Positions 1 through 8,496 of a stretch of 19,020 nucleotides of DNA are shown here, piece by piece. The notes under the pieces are model-generated. The model did not search any database, had not been told where the DNA came from, and saw only the letters and a list, made by a program, of their open reading frames with translations. Source of the stretch: Oscillospiraceae bacterium. Its GTDB lineage: Bacteria; Bacillota; Clostridia; Oscillospirales; Ruminococcaceae. The stretch is from NCBI GenBank assembly GCA_028694405.1, contig JAQUTM010000024.1, positions 1-19,020 of the forward strand, given 5' to 3'. Each line of letters begins with the position of its first letter. Positions within the stretch are counted from its first letter, which is position 1. A program made the position numbers and the translations under genes.

Positions 1-1224
1 ATCTTGCATGGCGCGCTGCGCCGCTGTTGCAGCTGCCAGTTGTCTGGCATTTGCCAGTAACGGCGCGTCGGTATCTATATCCGTTAGCTGCAACACCTCT
101 AATACGGCTTTTTCTATTTTTTCTAAATTAGCGGCAGCTTGCGCTTGTATTTGAATGGTCTGTTTAAAGCAGTCTTTTATAATATCAGCCTCAAACTGCT
201 GTTGTAAATCACTTTTGTTTACAACACAAAGTGCCGTTCGTCCCTTACATTTTTGTGCCAAATCTATATCATCTTGGGTAATCGGCTTACTGCCGTCAAA
301 TACAGCAATTATAAGTGTTGCTTTGTCAATACGAGCATAGCTGCGCCTAATTCCCTCCACCTCTACCACATCTTCTGTTTGGCGTATCCCTGCTGTATCT
401 GCCAGCAACAATCGAATACCGCCCAAAGTAACGTCCTGTTCTACTACATCTCTTGTTGTACCCGCAATGGGGGTAACAATAGCGCGCTCAAAACCTGCTA
501 ACAAGTTAAGCAATGTGCTTTTTCCTACGTTTGGGCTGCCAACAATAGCGGTATCTACACCTCTGCGCAAAACAGCACCTTTGTCATAATTTTTTATCAG
601 CGACAACATTTCAACATTTTGTTCCTGTAATGTTGAAAGTATGCCGTCGTTTGTAATTTCTTCTACATCTTCTTCGGGATAATCGGTATAAGCCGCCACA
701 TGACCTGCCACTGTAATTAAGGCAGCCGAAATTTTATTTATTTTTTTATATAAAGCGCCCTCCATTGCAGATGAGGCTGCCGCTGCCGCTTGACGGCTTG
801 TGGCATTTATCATATCCATAACTGCTTCGGCTTGGGTTAAACCAATTCGGCCATTTAAAAAAGCGCGCTTTGTAAATTCTCCCGCTGCAGCCGGTACTGC
901 CCCCGCTTCAATGCAAGCGCGCAAAAGCTGTCCACTAACTGCGCTGCCACCATGACAACTTATTTCTACTACATCTTCACCGGTATAGCTTTTGGGCGCA
1001 ACAAAAAAAAGTGCAATCGCTTCGTCACATTTTTTACCCTGCAAATAAAAATGACCATACAAGGCGGTGTACCCTTTTGCAGCCTGCACACTTTTATCCT
1101 TATAAAACGGAATAAACACTTTTTCTGCAATTTTTTTTGCAGCTTGCCCCGAAATGCGTACACAGGCTATACCCGCAGTACCCGGAGCCGTTATAATGGC
1201 TGCTATGGTGGTATCATGGTTCAT
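1..1224 (-). CDS. mnmE: MnmE (TrmE), tRNA modification GTPase, 3' end outside the window
   Basis: With MnmG, MnmE installs the (carboxymethyl)aminomethyl group on C5 of the wobble uridine of certain tRNAs. I translated the minus strand from 1224: 408 codons stay open to the left edge. The N-terminus (MNHDTTIAAIITAPGTAGIA) is the usual TrmE_N start. The GTPase domain is complete: G1 GSPNVGKS at about residues 229-236, then GTTRD, G3 DTAG at 276-279 and G4 NKSD at 336-339. Family members have about 455 residues, so roughly 50 are missing, including the C-terminal Cys motif; this is the window edge, not a truncation. The start is preceded by GGAGGAAA. In most Firmicutes this gene follows jag; here it lies beyond gyrA on the opposite strand, still co-directional with replication. 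Identity is secure. Confidence 0.96.
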   Translation of the reverse strand, partial: MNHDTTIAAIITAPGTAGIACVRISGQAAKKIAEKVFIPFYKDKSVQAAKGYTALYGHFYLQGKKCDEAIALFFVAPKSYTGEDVVEISCHGGSAVSGQLLRACIEAGAVPAAAGEFTKRAFLNGRIGLTQAEAVMDMINATSRQAAAAASSAMEGALYKKINKISAALITVAGHVAAYTDYPEEDVEEITNDGILSTLQEQNVEMLSLIKNYDKGAVLRRGVDTAIVGSPNVGKSTLLNLLAGFERAIVTPIAGTTRDVVEQDVTLGGIRLLLADTAGIRQTEDVVEVEGIRRSYARIDKATLIIAVFDGSKPITQDDIDLAQKCKGRTALCVVNKSDLQQQFEADIIKDCFKQTIQIQAQAAANLEKIEKAVLEVLQLTDIDTDAPLLANARQLAAATAAQRAMQD

Positions 1225-1444
1225 GTAACAATTTCCTCCTGCAAATGGGCATACAAAGCTAGAGTAATAGTAACATATTTTTAAAAAAATATAAAGTACC
1301 CTAATAAAGGCATATTTGCGTTCTTTATTAAAATAAAGTATAATTTTATTGCATTTTATAAAGCTTTTTTCTGATATAAAAAGCAAAAATTGATATTTTC
1401 CAAATTGAATAAAATATATTTTATGTTTTATACAATTTGTATTA

Positions 1445-1466
1445 TATAATAACGTTTAGAAAAGGG
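1445..1466 (+). promoter_or_regulatory. Possible -10 element and RBS of the SMR-type pair
   Basis: A consensus TATAAT lies at 1445-1450 in a very AT-rich stretch, 22 bases before the ATG at 1473, followed by an AAAGGG Shine-Dalgarno-like stretch at about 1461-1466. No convincing -35 hexamer sits 16-18 bases upstream, so the promoter call is weak. The rest of 1225-1472 is AT-rich and shows no gene. Confidence 0.3.
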
Positions 1467-1472
1467 TAAAAA

Positions 1473-1850
1473 ATGAAAAAACAATCTGCAAAGTCTTATA
1501 TTTTACTTCACCTTTTACTTATGGTATTTTCACTTTCTACAGTTTGCAGTAAAATGGCTGCCCAACAAGAATTTTTAAGTTTGTTCTTTATAGTTTTTTA
1601 TGGTTTGGTTATTTTCTTTTTGGGTATTTATGCAATCTGTTGGCAGCAGGTAATAAAAAATATGCCGCTTACCACTGCTTACGCCAACAAAGCTGTCACT
1701 GTAATTTGGGGGCTTGTGTGGGGTTCTGTAATTTTTAAAGAACAAATTACATTGGGTAAAATTTTAGGCAGCATCATTATCATTATAGGCATTATTTTGT
1801 TTGCCACCGCTGATAAAAATTGCACGGAGGTAACAACCGATGACAAATAA
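1473..1850 (+). CDS. Small four-helix membrane protein, SMR/EamA (DMT) type, subunit 1
   Basis: A 125-residue, very hydrophobic protein with four predicted membrane helices (about residues 8-28, 34-58, 69-89, 95-113) and a short polar tail. The second half resembles the repeat unit of EamA/DMT transporters: a helix ending in VIFKEQ, a polar turn containing LGK, then a glycine-rich last helix. Size and pairing recall SMR exporters and the ArnE/ArnF undecaprenyl-phosphate-sugar flippase subunits. The TM1 glutamate of EmrE-type drug pumps is not visible, so drug export is not supported. It overlaps the next gene by 11 bases, suggesting translational coupling and a heterodimer. The gene is transcribed head-on to replication and flanked by mnmE and gyrA, which point the other way. 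Family placement is moderately sure; the substrate is unknown. Confidence 0.75.
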   Translation: MKKQSAKSYILLHLLLMVFSLSTVCSKMAAQQEFLSLFFIVFYGLVIFFLGIYAICWQQVIKNMPLTTAYANKAVTVIWGLVWGSVIFKEQITLGKILGSIIIIIGIILFATADKNCTEVTTDDK

Positions 1851-2196
1851 CATGCTTCCTTATATTATTTTATATCTTGTAAATATTTTTATAGCCGCTG
1901 TTTCTCAAGTTTTATTAAAAAAAGCAGCTTTAAAAAAATATCCTAACTTTATAGCAGAATATCTTAACCCACTTGTAATAATGGCTTACGGCTTATTTTT
2001 TGGCACCACCCTGCTAGGGGTACTGGCCTATAAAGGAATTCCCATTAGTTTAGGTATGGTACTGGAGTGTACCAGTTATCTATACGTTACTTTTTTTGGT
2101 GTAATAATTTTTAAAGAAAAAATAAATAGACAAAAAATTATTGCACTTTTCCTCATTATTACCGGCGTTCTTATTTTTACGCTTATGCCTTTTTAA
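1840..2196 (+). CDS. Small four-helix membrane protein, SMR/EamA (DMT) type, subunit 2
   Basis: A 118-residue hydrophobic protein with four predicted helices (about residues 7-27, 42-64, 70-92, 98-116). The first helix ends in SQVLLKKAA, a motif typical of EamA/ArnE-like half-size transporters (SQ.LLKK). The third loop carries FKEK, parallel to FKEQ in its partner. The ATG at 1840 lies inside the end of the upstream gene, and its GGAGG at 1826-1830 is also within that gene, so the two are co-translated. The two proteins are related in layout but clearly diverged, as expected for a heterodimeric pair with fixed opposite topologies. A flippase or exporter of a lipid-linked or small hydrophobic substrate is inference. 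A terminator follows directly. Confidence 0.75.
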   Translation: MTNNMLPYIILYLVNIFIAAVSQVLLKKAALKKYPNFIAEYLNPLVIMAYGLFFGTTLLGVLAYKGIPISLGMVLECTSYLYVTFFGVIIFKEKINRQKIIALFLIITGVLIFTLMPF

Positions 2197-2236
2197 CTAA
2201 TTTTATTTTTGCACAATACATTTTGTAATAAACAAT

Positions 2237-2278
2237 AAAAACAGGTACATTGCTTTAAAAAGCCGTGTACCTGTTTTT
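2237..2278. terminator. Bidirectional intrinsic terminator between the SMR pair and gyrA
   Basis: AAAAACAGGTACA (2237-2249) pairs perfectly with TGTACCTGTTTTT (2266-2278) around a 16-base loop. Both strands end in a U run, so the hairpin can stop the + transcript of the SMR pair and the - transcript of gyrA, which converge here. Confidence 0.85.
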
Positions 2279-2290
2279 GTGTCTTACTAT

Positions 2291-4840
2291 TTAGTCATCG
2301 CCAGATGTGTCATCTTCGTTTTCCAGCTCTGCTGCCTCGGCTTCAGCCAAAGCCGTTTCATCAATTACTTCTTCTTCCTCGTCATCTTCCGGCTTTACCA
2401 AATCTTCTGCGTCATCACTGCGCTCCGTACGAGCCACCGTTACAACACGGTCATTTTCGCCAAGACGCATAACGCGTACGCCCCCCGCATAACGGCTCTG
2501 AATTGTAATATCCTCGGCGTGCATACGAATGATAATCCCCTCTACAGAAATTAAAATAATATCGTCCTCTTCGTCAATTACTTTAATGCCTGCTACCGTA
2601 TCTTTTTGAATATCATAATTGCGTATACCCTTACCGCCGCGGAATTGGGTACGATACTCGCTGATATTGGTACGTCTGCCCTTGCCATGCTCGGTAACGG
2701 TTACTAACGTACTGTTTTCGCGCACTACCCCTGCACCGATAACCATATCGTCTTTGCGTAAGGTTATAGCTTTTACACCACGGGCTGTACGGCCAACTAC
2801 CCGCACATCGTTTTCGTTAAAGCGTATTGCCATGCCACGGTGGGTAGCAACAACCAAATCATTATCGCCGGTTGTAATTTTGGTCCACGCCAAGCTGTCG
2901 CCGTCGTCTAAGGTAATGGCAATTAAACCGCTCTTGCGAATATTACGGTATTGCTCTAATGCCGTACGTTTGATAATACCTGCCTTTGTTATCATTACCA
3001 GGTAGCCTTCGTCATGGTCTGCAGGTACACGAAGCATAGTTGTAACTTTTTCGTTTTCTTGCAGCTGCAACAGGTTTACAATATTTACGCCACGCCCAAT
3101 GCGGCTTCCCTCCGGCACTTGGTATCCTTTAATGCGGAATACACGACCCATATCGGTAACAAATAAAATGTAATCATGGGTAGAGGCAATAAATAATTCC
3201 TCAACAAAGTCCTCATCGCGTCTGCTTAAACCAGTTACGCCGCGGCCGCCGCGTTTTTGGCTATGGTAAACGTCAGTGGGCTGGCGCTTAATATAACCAA
3301 AGTGCGTTAAAGTGTATACACTGTCCTCTACAGGAATTAAATCCTCAATATCCACCTCACCGCTTACTGCCGCAATTTCCGTGCGGCGCTCATCGCCGTA
3401 TTTTTGGCGCATAACAAGAATTTCTTCTTTTACAATGGCAAGCACTTTTGCATCATCGGATAAAATTGCTTTCCAGTTTGCAATTTTACCCTCTAACTCT
3501 GTTAACTCATTTAAGATTTTTTCAATTTCCAAACCTGCCAACTGGCCTAAACGGAAAGCAACAATGGCAGCCGCCTGTACATCGTCAAAATCAAATTTTG
3601 CCATAATAGCAGCTTTTGCCTCAGCTTGGCCGCCTTTTGTTGCACGAATTGTAGCAATAATTTCATCTACAATGTCTATAGCCCGTTTTAAACCCTCTAA
3701 AATATGCGCACGCTCTTCCGCCTTTTTTAAATCGTACATAGTACGACGGCGAATAACCTGATCTTGGAACGCAATATATTTTTCCAGCATGGTTTTTAAC
3801 GTCATAACCTTTGGCTCGCCGTTATCCAAAGCCAACATGATAACACCAACGGTATCCTGCAGCTGTGTATAGCGATAAAGATTATTTAGTACAACCTGGG
3901 GATTTGCCTCTTTTTTCAGCTCAATTACAACGCGCATACCCTCGCGGTTAGATTCATCATTTAAATCACTGATACCCTCAATGCGCTTATCTTTTACAAG
4001 GTCGGCAATGTTTTCAATTAAACGTGCCTTGTTTACCATGTAAGGTATTTCGGTTACAATAATTTGAAACCGGCCGTTTTTCTTTTCTTCAATTTCGGTA
4101 CGGGCGCGCAAAATAATTTTGCCGCGGCCTGTTGCGTAAGCAGCGCGTATGCCGCTGCGACCCATAATAATACCGCCTGTAGGAAAATCTGGTCCTTTGA
4201 TGTGCTCCATAATATCGGGCAGCTCTGCTTCTGGGTTATCAATTAAAGCTACAACGGCATCAATAACCTCACGGATATTATGAGGCGGAATATTGGTAGC
4301 CATACCAACAGCAATACCGGTAGAACCATTTACCAGTAGGTTTGGTACACGGCTTGGCAATACAGTAGGCTCCTGCTTTGTCTCATCAAAGTTGGGCATA
4401 AAGTCTACGGTATCTTTTTCCAAATCCGTCAACAAATCTACTGCCATTTTGCTCATGCGAGCCTCCGTATAACGGTAAGCAGCTGGGGGGTCTCCGTCCA
4501 CACTACCAAAGTTACCCTGTCCATCTACCAACGGATACCGCAAAGAAAAGTCCTGTGCCAAACGTACCAAAGCATCATAAACAGAGGCGTCACCGTGAGG
4601 GTGGTAAGAACCCAAAACGCCGCCGACTGTATCAGCAGACTTTTTGTAAGGGTGGCTGGGGTCATTTCCGCGTTCGTGCATCGTATATAAAATGCGGCGA
4701 TGTACGGGTTTTAATCCATCGCGAACATCAGGCAAAGCACGGCTTACAATTACCGACATGGAATAATCTAAAAAGGCCGTTTTCATTTCCTTTTCAATGT
4801 CGCGTACAATTATTTTTTCTTGTGATAACTCTTCAGACAT
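2291..4840 (-). CDS. gyrA: DNA gyrase subunit A
   Basis: The cleavage-religation subunit of gyrase, which introduces negative supercoils with GyrB. The 849 residues match the family. The active-site tyrosine is Y124 in RYTEARM. The GyrA box, QKRGGRG, lies at 528-534 and marks this as gyrase rather than topoisomerase IV; it is followed by the beta-pinwheel CTD. The protein ends in a strongly acidic tail (from about residue 815, with DDEEEEE runs). In the quinolone-determining region the sequence is HPHGDASVYD, so position 85 (E. coli Ser83) is alanine and D89 (E. coli Asp87) is kept. The RBS is AAGGTG before the ATG at 4840. It lies 73 bases downstream of gyrB and is the last gene of the leftward operon. 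Confidence 0.99.
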   Translation of the reverse strand: MSEELSQEKIIVRDIEKEMKTAFLDYSMSVIVSRALPDVRDGLKPVHRRILYTMHERGNDPSHPYKKSADTVGGVLGSYHPHGDASVYDALVRLAQDFSLRYPLVDGQGNFGSVDGDPPAAYRYTEARMSKMAVDLLTDLEKDTVDFMPNFDETKQEPTVLPSRVPNLLVNGSTGIAVGMATNIPPHNIREVIDAVVALIDNPEAELPDIMEHIKGPDFPTGGIIMGRSGIRAAYATGRGKIILRARTEIEEKKNGRFQIIVTEIPYMVNKARLIENIADLVKDKRIEGISDLNDESNREGMRVVIELKKEANPQVVLNNLYRYTQLQDTVGVIMLALDNGEPKVMTLKTMLEKYIAFQDQVIRRRTMYDLKKAEERAHILEGLKRAIDIVDEIIATIRATKGGQAEAKAAIMAKFDFDDVQAAAIVAFRLGQLAGLEIEKILNELTELEGKIANWKAILSDDAKVLAIVKEEILVMRQKYGDERRTEIAAVSGEVDIEDLIPVEDSVYTLTHFGYIKRQPTDVYHSQKRGGRGVTGLSRRDEDFVEELFIASTHDYILFVTDMGRVFRIKGYQVPEGSRIGRGVNIVNLLQLQENEKVTTMLRVPADHDEGYLVMITKAGIIKRTALEQYRNIRKSGLIAITLDDGDSLAWTKITTGDNDLVVATHRGMAIRFNENDVRVVGRTARGVKAITLRKDDMVIGAGVVRENSTLVTVTEHGKGRRTNISEYRTQFRGGKGIRNYDIQKDTVAGIKVIDEEDDIILISVEGIIIRMHAEDITIQSRYAGGVRVMRLGENDRVVTVARTERSDDAEDLVKPEDDEEEEVIDETALAEAEAAELENEDDTSGDD

Positions 4841-4913
4841 TTTTTCACCTTATTCATTTTCTTGGCAAGGCTGTTTCAAACCTACCTAAATTCTCTCTAT
4901 ATCAAACGCAAAC

Positions 4914-6845
4914 TTAAATATCTAAATTTTTAACATATTTTGCATTTTTCTCTATAAATTCTTTACGCGGTGCAACCTTATCGCCCATTAAAATAGTAAA
5001 CGCTTCGTCTGCTTTTATGGCATCTTCTACCGAAATTTGAACAATTACACGATTTTGGGGATTCATTGTGGTTTCCCAAAGCTGCTCGGGGTTCATTTCA
5101 CCAAGACCTTTGTAGCGGTTAATTTTAGGCTGCGTCATTTCAGCAGAAATTTTTGCCATTTCCTCTTCGGTGTAAGCATAGCGTACATCTTTACCTTTTG
5201 CCAGCTTAAATAAGGGAGGCTGCGCAATATATACATGTCCGCCGTCAATTAGCGGACGCATAAAGCGAAAGAAAAAAGTAAGCATTAAGCAACAAATATG
5301 AGAACCGTCAACGTCAGCATCCGCCATAATAAAAACCTTGTGGTAACGCAGCTTAGAAAGGTCAAAATCTTCACCCATGCCACAGCCTAACGCTGTAACA
5401 ACAGGCATCATTTTTTCGTTACCGTAAATTTTATCCAAACGCGCTTTTTCTACGTTAATCATTTTACCCCAAAGTGGCAAAATAGCTTGAATGTTACTGT
5501 CACGTCCCATTTTTGCGCTGCCGCCCGCAGAGTCACCCTCTACGATGTAAATTTCTGTTTTGGTGGGGTCTTTTTCACGGCAGTCAGCCAATTTACCGGG
5601 CATACGGCTGTTTTCCAGCGCAGATTTACGACGTACCAAATCACGCGCACGCTTTGCAGCCTCACGGGCACGGGCTGCGCTTAAAGCTTTATCATAAATA
5701 GCTTGTGCCGTTGCAGGGTTTTCTTCAAAAAAGTCTGTCAGCTTGGCGTAAACCAAATTTTCTACCAAACCGCGTATTTCTGTATTGCCCAATTTTGCCT
5801 TTGTTTGTCCCTCAAACTCGGCATTGGTAAGCTTTACGCTAATAATACAGGTTAACCCCTCGCGAACGTCATTACCGGTTAAATTGGCATCTTTTTCTTT
5901 TAAATAACCTTTTGCACGGCCAAAATCATTAAAAACACGGGTAATGGCGTTTTTAAATCCCTGTTCATGGGTGCCGCCGTCAGGTGTATGAATATTATTA
6001 GCAAAGCTTAAAATCAGCTCGTTATAACTGTCATTGTATTGAAAAGCGACCTCGGCAATGGCATCATCTTTTGTGCCGCGCAAGAAAATTACTTCATCAT
6101 GGGCAACTTCAAGCTTACGCACATTGTGAATATACTCTACAAAGCTGCGAATACCACCCTCGTAACACATACTCTCGTTTACATCTTCGGCACCGCGCTC
6201 ATCTGTCAGCGTAATGCGCACCCCCGCATTTAAGAAAGATTGCTCACGCAAACGGGTTATTAAAGTATCATACTCATAATCGGTCGTTTCGGTAAAAATT
6301 TCAGAATCGGCTTTAAATCGAATTGTTGTTCCCGTATGGTCCGCAGGACCTATTTCTTTTAAATCACAAACGGGCACGCCACGCTCAAATTTTTGGTAGT
6401 GCTCAATGCCGTTTTGGTATACAAATACTTCCATCCACTCGCTTAGCGCATTTACTACACTGGAACCAACACCATGCAAACCGCCGCTTACCTTGTAGCC
6501 GCTGTTATCCCCGCCAAATTTACCGCCGGCATGTAAAACCGTTAAAACAACCGTAACGGCAGGCAAGCCAAGCTTTGGCTGAATACCTACAGGAATACCA
6601 CGGCCGTTATCGCGAACTTCGATAATATTGCCCTTCTTAATAAACACCTCAATATGGTTACAAAAGCCTGCTAATGCTTCATCAATAGAGTTATCTACAA
6701 TTTCATAAACCAAATGGTGTAAGCCGCGAGGCCCTGTAGAGCCAATATACATACCGGGGCGTTTTCTTACTGCTTCCAGCCCCTCTAATACTTGAATTTG
6801 ACTTCCGTCATATTCATGTTCTACTTTCTTTTCAATATCAGACAT
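4914..6845 (-). CDS. gyrB: DNA gyrase subunit B
   Basis: The ATPase subunit of gyrase. With the chosen start it has 643 residues. The GHKL ATPase shows general base E48 and Mg-binding N52 in YEIVDNSIDEA, the GRGIPV loop at 81-86, GLHGVGSS at 122-129 and QTK at 347-349. The TOPRIM domain has EGDSAGG (E436) and DADVDGSH (D509, D511, D513), and the C-terminal motif RYKGLGEMNP starts at 577. The first ATG in this frame is at 6866, but only the ATG at 6845 has a plausible ribosome binding site (GGCGG, 7-base spacer) and gives a normal-length N-terminus, so I start there. The gene follows remB in the dnaA operon with a short gap. The PLWGK variant of the usual PLRGK is, from memory, common in Clostridia. 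Confidence 0.98.
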   Translation of the reverse strand: MSDIEKKVEHEYDGSQIQVLEGLEAVRKRPGMYIGSTGPRGLHHLVYEIVDNSIDEALAGFCNHIEVFIKKGNIIEVRDNGRGIPVGIQPKLGLPAVTVVLTVLHAGGKFGGDNSGYKVSGGLHGVGSSVVNALSEWMEVFVYQNGIEHYQKFERGVPVCDLKEIGPADHTGTTIRFKADSEIFTETTDYEYDTLITRLREQSFLNAGVRITLTDERGAEDVNESMCYEGGIRSFVEYIHNVRKLEVAHDEVIFLRGTKDDAIAEVAFQYNDSYNELILSFANNIHTPDGGTHEQGFKNAITRVFNDFGRAKGYLKEKDANLTGNDVREGLTCIISVKLTNAEFEGQTKAKLGNTEIRGLVENLVYAKLTDFFEENPATAQAIYDKALSAARAREAAKRARDLVRRKSALENSRMPGKLADCREKDPTKTEIYIVEGDSAGGSAKMGRDSNIQAILPLWGKMINVEKARLDKIYGNEKMMPVVTALGCGMGEDFDLSKLRYHKVFIMADADVDGSHICCLMLTFFFRFMRPLIDGGHVYIAQPPLFKLAKGKDVRYAYTEEEMAKISAEMTQPKINRYKGLGEMNPEQLWETTMNPQNRVIVQISVEDAIKADEAFTILMGDKVAPRKEFIEKNAKYVKNLDI

Positions 6846-6871
6846 TTTTTTACCGCCGTTTCTCATTCTTT

Positions 6872-7138
6872 TTAGATATTTTTAATTCCGTCTATATAAC
6901 CGGAGCGCTTTTTTAGGGTAGAGGCGGAAATTTGGCTAATATAAACCATACTTTTTTCGCCTTGGGTTACAATAAAGCTTTTGGGAAGCTCCTGTGTAAC
7001 GTTAATTACGCGTCCGTCTTCCTCGGCTTTTCGTAAATAATCTCGAGTAGATTTAGAAAGCGTTGCCGTATCTAAATCAAAAATCCCAAGAATATCTTTT
7101 GTTTTAATTACATATTCCTGCCCTAAATGTAAATACAA
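6872..7138 (-). CDS. remB: RemB (YaaB)-type DUF370 extracellular matrix regulator
   Basis: An 88-residue DUF370 protein. The start MYLHLGQEYVI and the central DYLRKAEEDG fit this family, and it occupies the same slot between recF and gyrB as B. subtilis yaaB/remB. In B. subtilis RemA and RemB are DNA-binding activators of biofilm matrix genes, and RemA has been linked to osmoprotection genes; the role here is inferred by homology and position. The start codon is TTG at 7138, supported by an excellent AAGGAGGTGA (7152-7143) with standard spacing; no ATG is better placed. It lies 18 bases after recF and is followed by gyrB after 26 bases, so it is part of the same operon. Confidence 0.9.
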   Translation of the reverse strand: MYLHLGQEYVIKTKDILGIFDLDTATLSKSTRDYLRKAEEDGRVINVTQELPKSFIVTQGEKSMVYISQISASTLKKRSGYIDGIKNI

Positions 7139-7156
7139 GCAATCACCTCCTTCTGT

Positions 7157-8248
7157 TTAGCTTTGGGCTGTCAGTTTTCCTTTTTCCATTACATAAATTT
7201 TTCCCTTTGTTTTTACAAAAAGGTCACTGTCACAGCTGGTAACCAAAACCTGACTGTCCTCAATTTTATTTAATAAATAATCTTGACGCTGGCTGTCCAG
7301 CTCGCTCAATACGTCATCTAAAAGCATAACAGGCTGTTGACCTGCAACTTTTTTTATTTGGGCAGCCTCTGCCATTTTTAAGCTTAAAACAGCACTGCGC
7401 TGTTGGCCTTGGCTGGCATACACTTTGGCTTCGCTGTCATTGATGCCAATATACAAATCGTCACGATGAGGCCCTTGCGTACAAAATCCCGCTTTTATGT
7501 CAATCTGCTGTGCGTCGCATATTTTTTGCAACAGTTCTTCAGAGGTTTGCGCGCTTGCCTGATAAGCAATTTCAATTTGTTCTGTTCCATGGCTTATATT
7601 TTTATAATTTTGTACGGTTTCCGCTTCTATTTCCAACACATACGCTTGCCGTCGCTTTATAATCTCCATGCCATATTTTGCAATATCGCGATTAAAAACC
7701 TCTAGCATCTCATATAAGCTGCCATTTTTACGCAAATCCTTGAGCAATGCATTTTTTTGAGTTATCAATCTTGTATAACGCCGTAAAATATCTAAATACC
7801 CAGGATATAATTGGCACAAAGCTGCGTCAATAAACCGTCTGCGGCCCTCGGGAGCACCTTTTATCAAAGAAAGATGGGTAGGTGCAAAGCAAACCGTATA
7901 AAAAATACCGGCTATGCTGCTGGCACGGCCATAATCTACACCGTTCACTTTTGCATATCTGCCCTGTTTTGGTGCCTCTGGCCCGCCGATATTGATTTGC
8001 AGCAAGCTTTGTTTTTCTTCGTGCCGTATTTCAGCCTCTATGTGGGCAATATCAAAGCCTTTTTGTATAAACTCTGCATCTTTTGCGCCTCTAAAGCTTT
8101 TTGCGCCGCTTAACAGCCAAATACTTTCCAATAAATTGGTTTTTCCCTGTCCGTTTTGGCCGCTTATAACGGTTAATATCTCACTGGGCTCCAATACGGC
8201 ATTCTCTATATTTCTAAAATGCCGTACTTCTATTTTTTCTAAAATCAA
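7157..8248 (-). CDS. recF: RecF, recombination mediator ATPase
   Basis: RecF is an SMC-like ABC ATPase that, with RecO and RecR, loads RecA at gaps and stalled forks. The 363 residues are the usual length. Walker A is GQNGQGKT at 30-37, GPHRDD is at 259-264, the ABC signature SQGQQRS is at 279-285, and Walker B MLLDD is at 308-312, followed by VLSELD. The start is TTG at 8248; the stop of yaaA (TGA, 8247-8245) overlaps it as TTGA, so the genes are translationally coupled. The order dnaN-yaaA-recF-remB-gyrB is the classical Firmicutes arrangement. Confidence 0.98.
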   Translation of the reverse strand: MILEKIEVRHFRNIENAVLEPSEILTVISGQNGQGKTNLLESIWLLSGAKSFRGAKDAEFIQKGFDIAHIEAEIRHEEKQSLLQINIGGPEAPKQGRYAKVNGVDYGRASSIAGIFYTVCFAPTHLSLIKGAPEGRRRFIDAALCQLYPGYLDILRRYTRLITQKNALLKDLRKNGSLYEMLEVFNRDIAKYGMEIIKRRQAYVLEIEAETVQNYKNISHGTEQIEIAYQASAQTSEELLQKICDAQQIDIKAGFCTQGPHRDDLYIGINDSEAKVYASQGQQRSAVLSLKMAEAAQIKKVAGQQPVMLLDDVLSELDSQRQDYLLNKIEDSQVLVTSCDSDLFVKTKGKIYVMEKGKLTAQS

Positions 8249-8460
8249 GCCCCTATAACCTCTATCGCTTCATCACCTAATATCACTACGTCGCCGCCGC
8301 GGATTTTTTTGCCGCGCATAGTGCAAACCTCACCGTTAACCGTAACCAGACCCTCGTTAATTAAATTTTTTGCTTCACCGCCGGTGCTGCAAAGAGAAGC
8401 AACTTTTAAAAGCGCGTCCAGCTTGATAAACTCTGTATGAATTTGAATTTTATTTTTCAT
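8245..8460 (-). CDS. yaaA: YaaA (RlbA-like) S4-domain RNA-binding protein
   Basis: A 71-residue protein that is essentially one S4 RNA-binding domain: FIKLDALLKVA at the start, GEAKNLINEGLVTVNGE in the middle and a basic RGKKIRGGD turn. It sits between dnaN and recF, as B. subtilis yaaA (rlbA) does. Work in B. subtilis links the family to large ribosomal subunit assembly; here that is inferred from family and position. The ATG at 8460 is preceded by AGGGAG. The stop overlaps the recF start by four bases. It lies 36 bases after dnaN. Confidence 0.93.
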   Translation of the reverse strand: MKNKIQIHTEFIKLDALLKVASLCSTGGEAKNLINEGLVTVNGEVCTMRGKKIRGGDVVILGDEAIEVIGA

Positions 8461-8496
8461 AATTGCTCCCTACTTGATTTCAACTTCTATGTTAGA

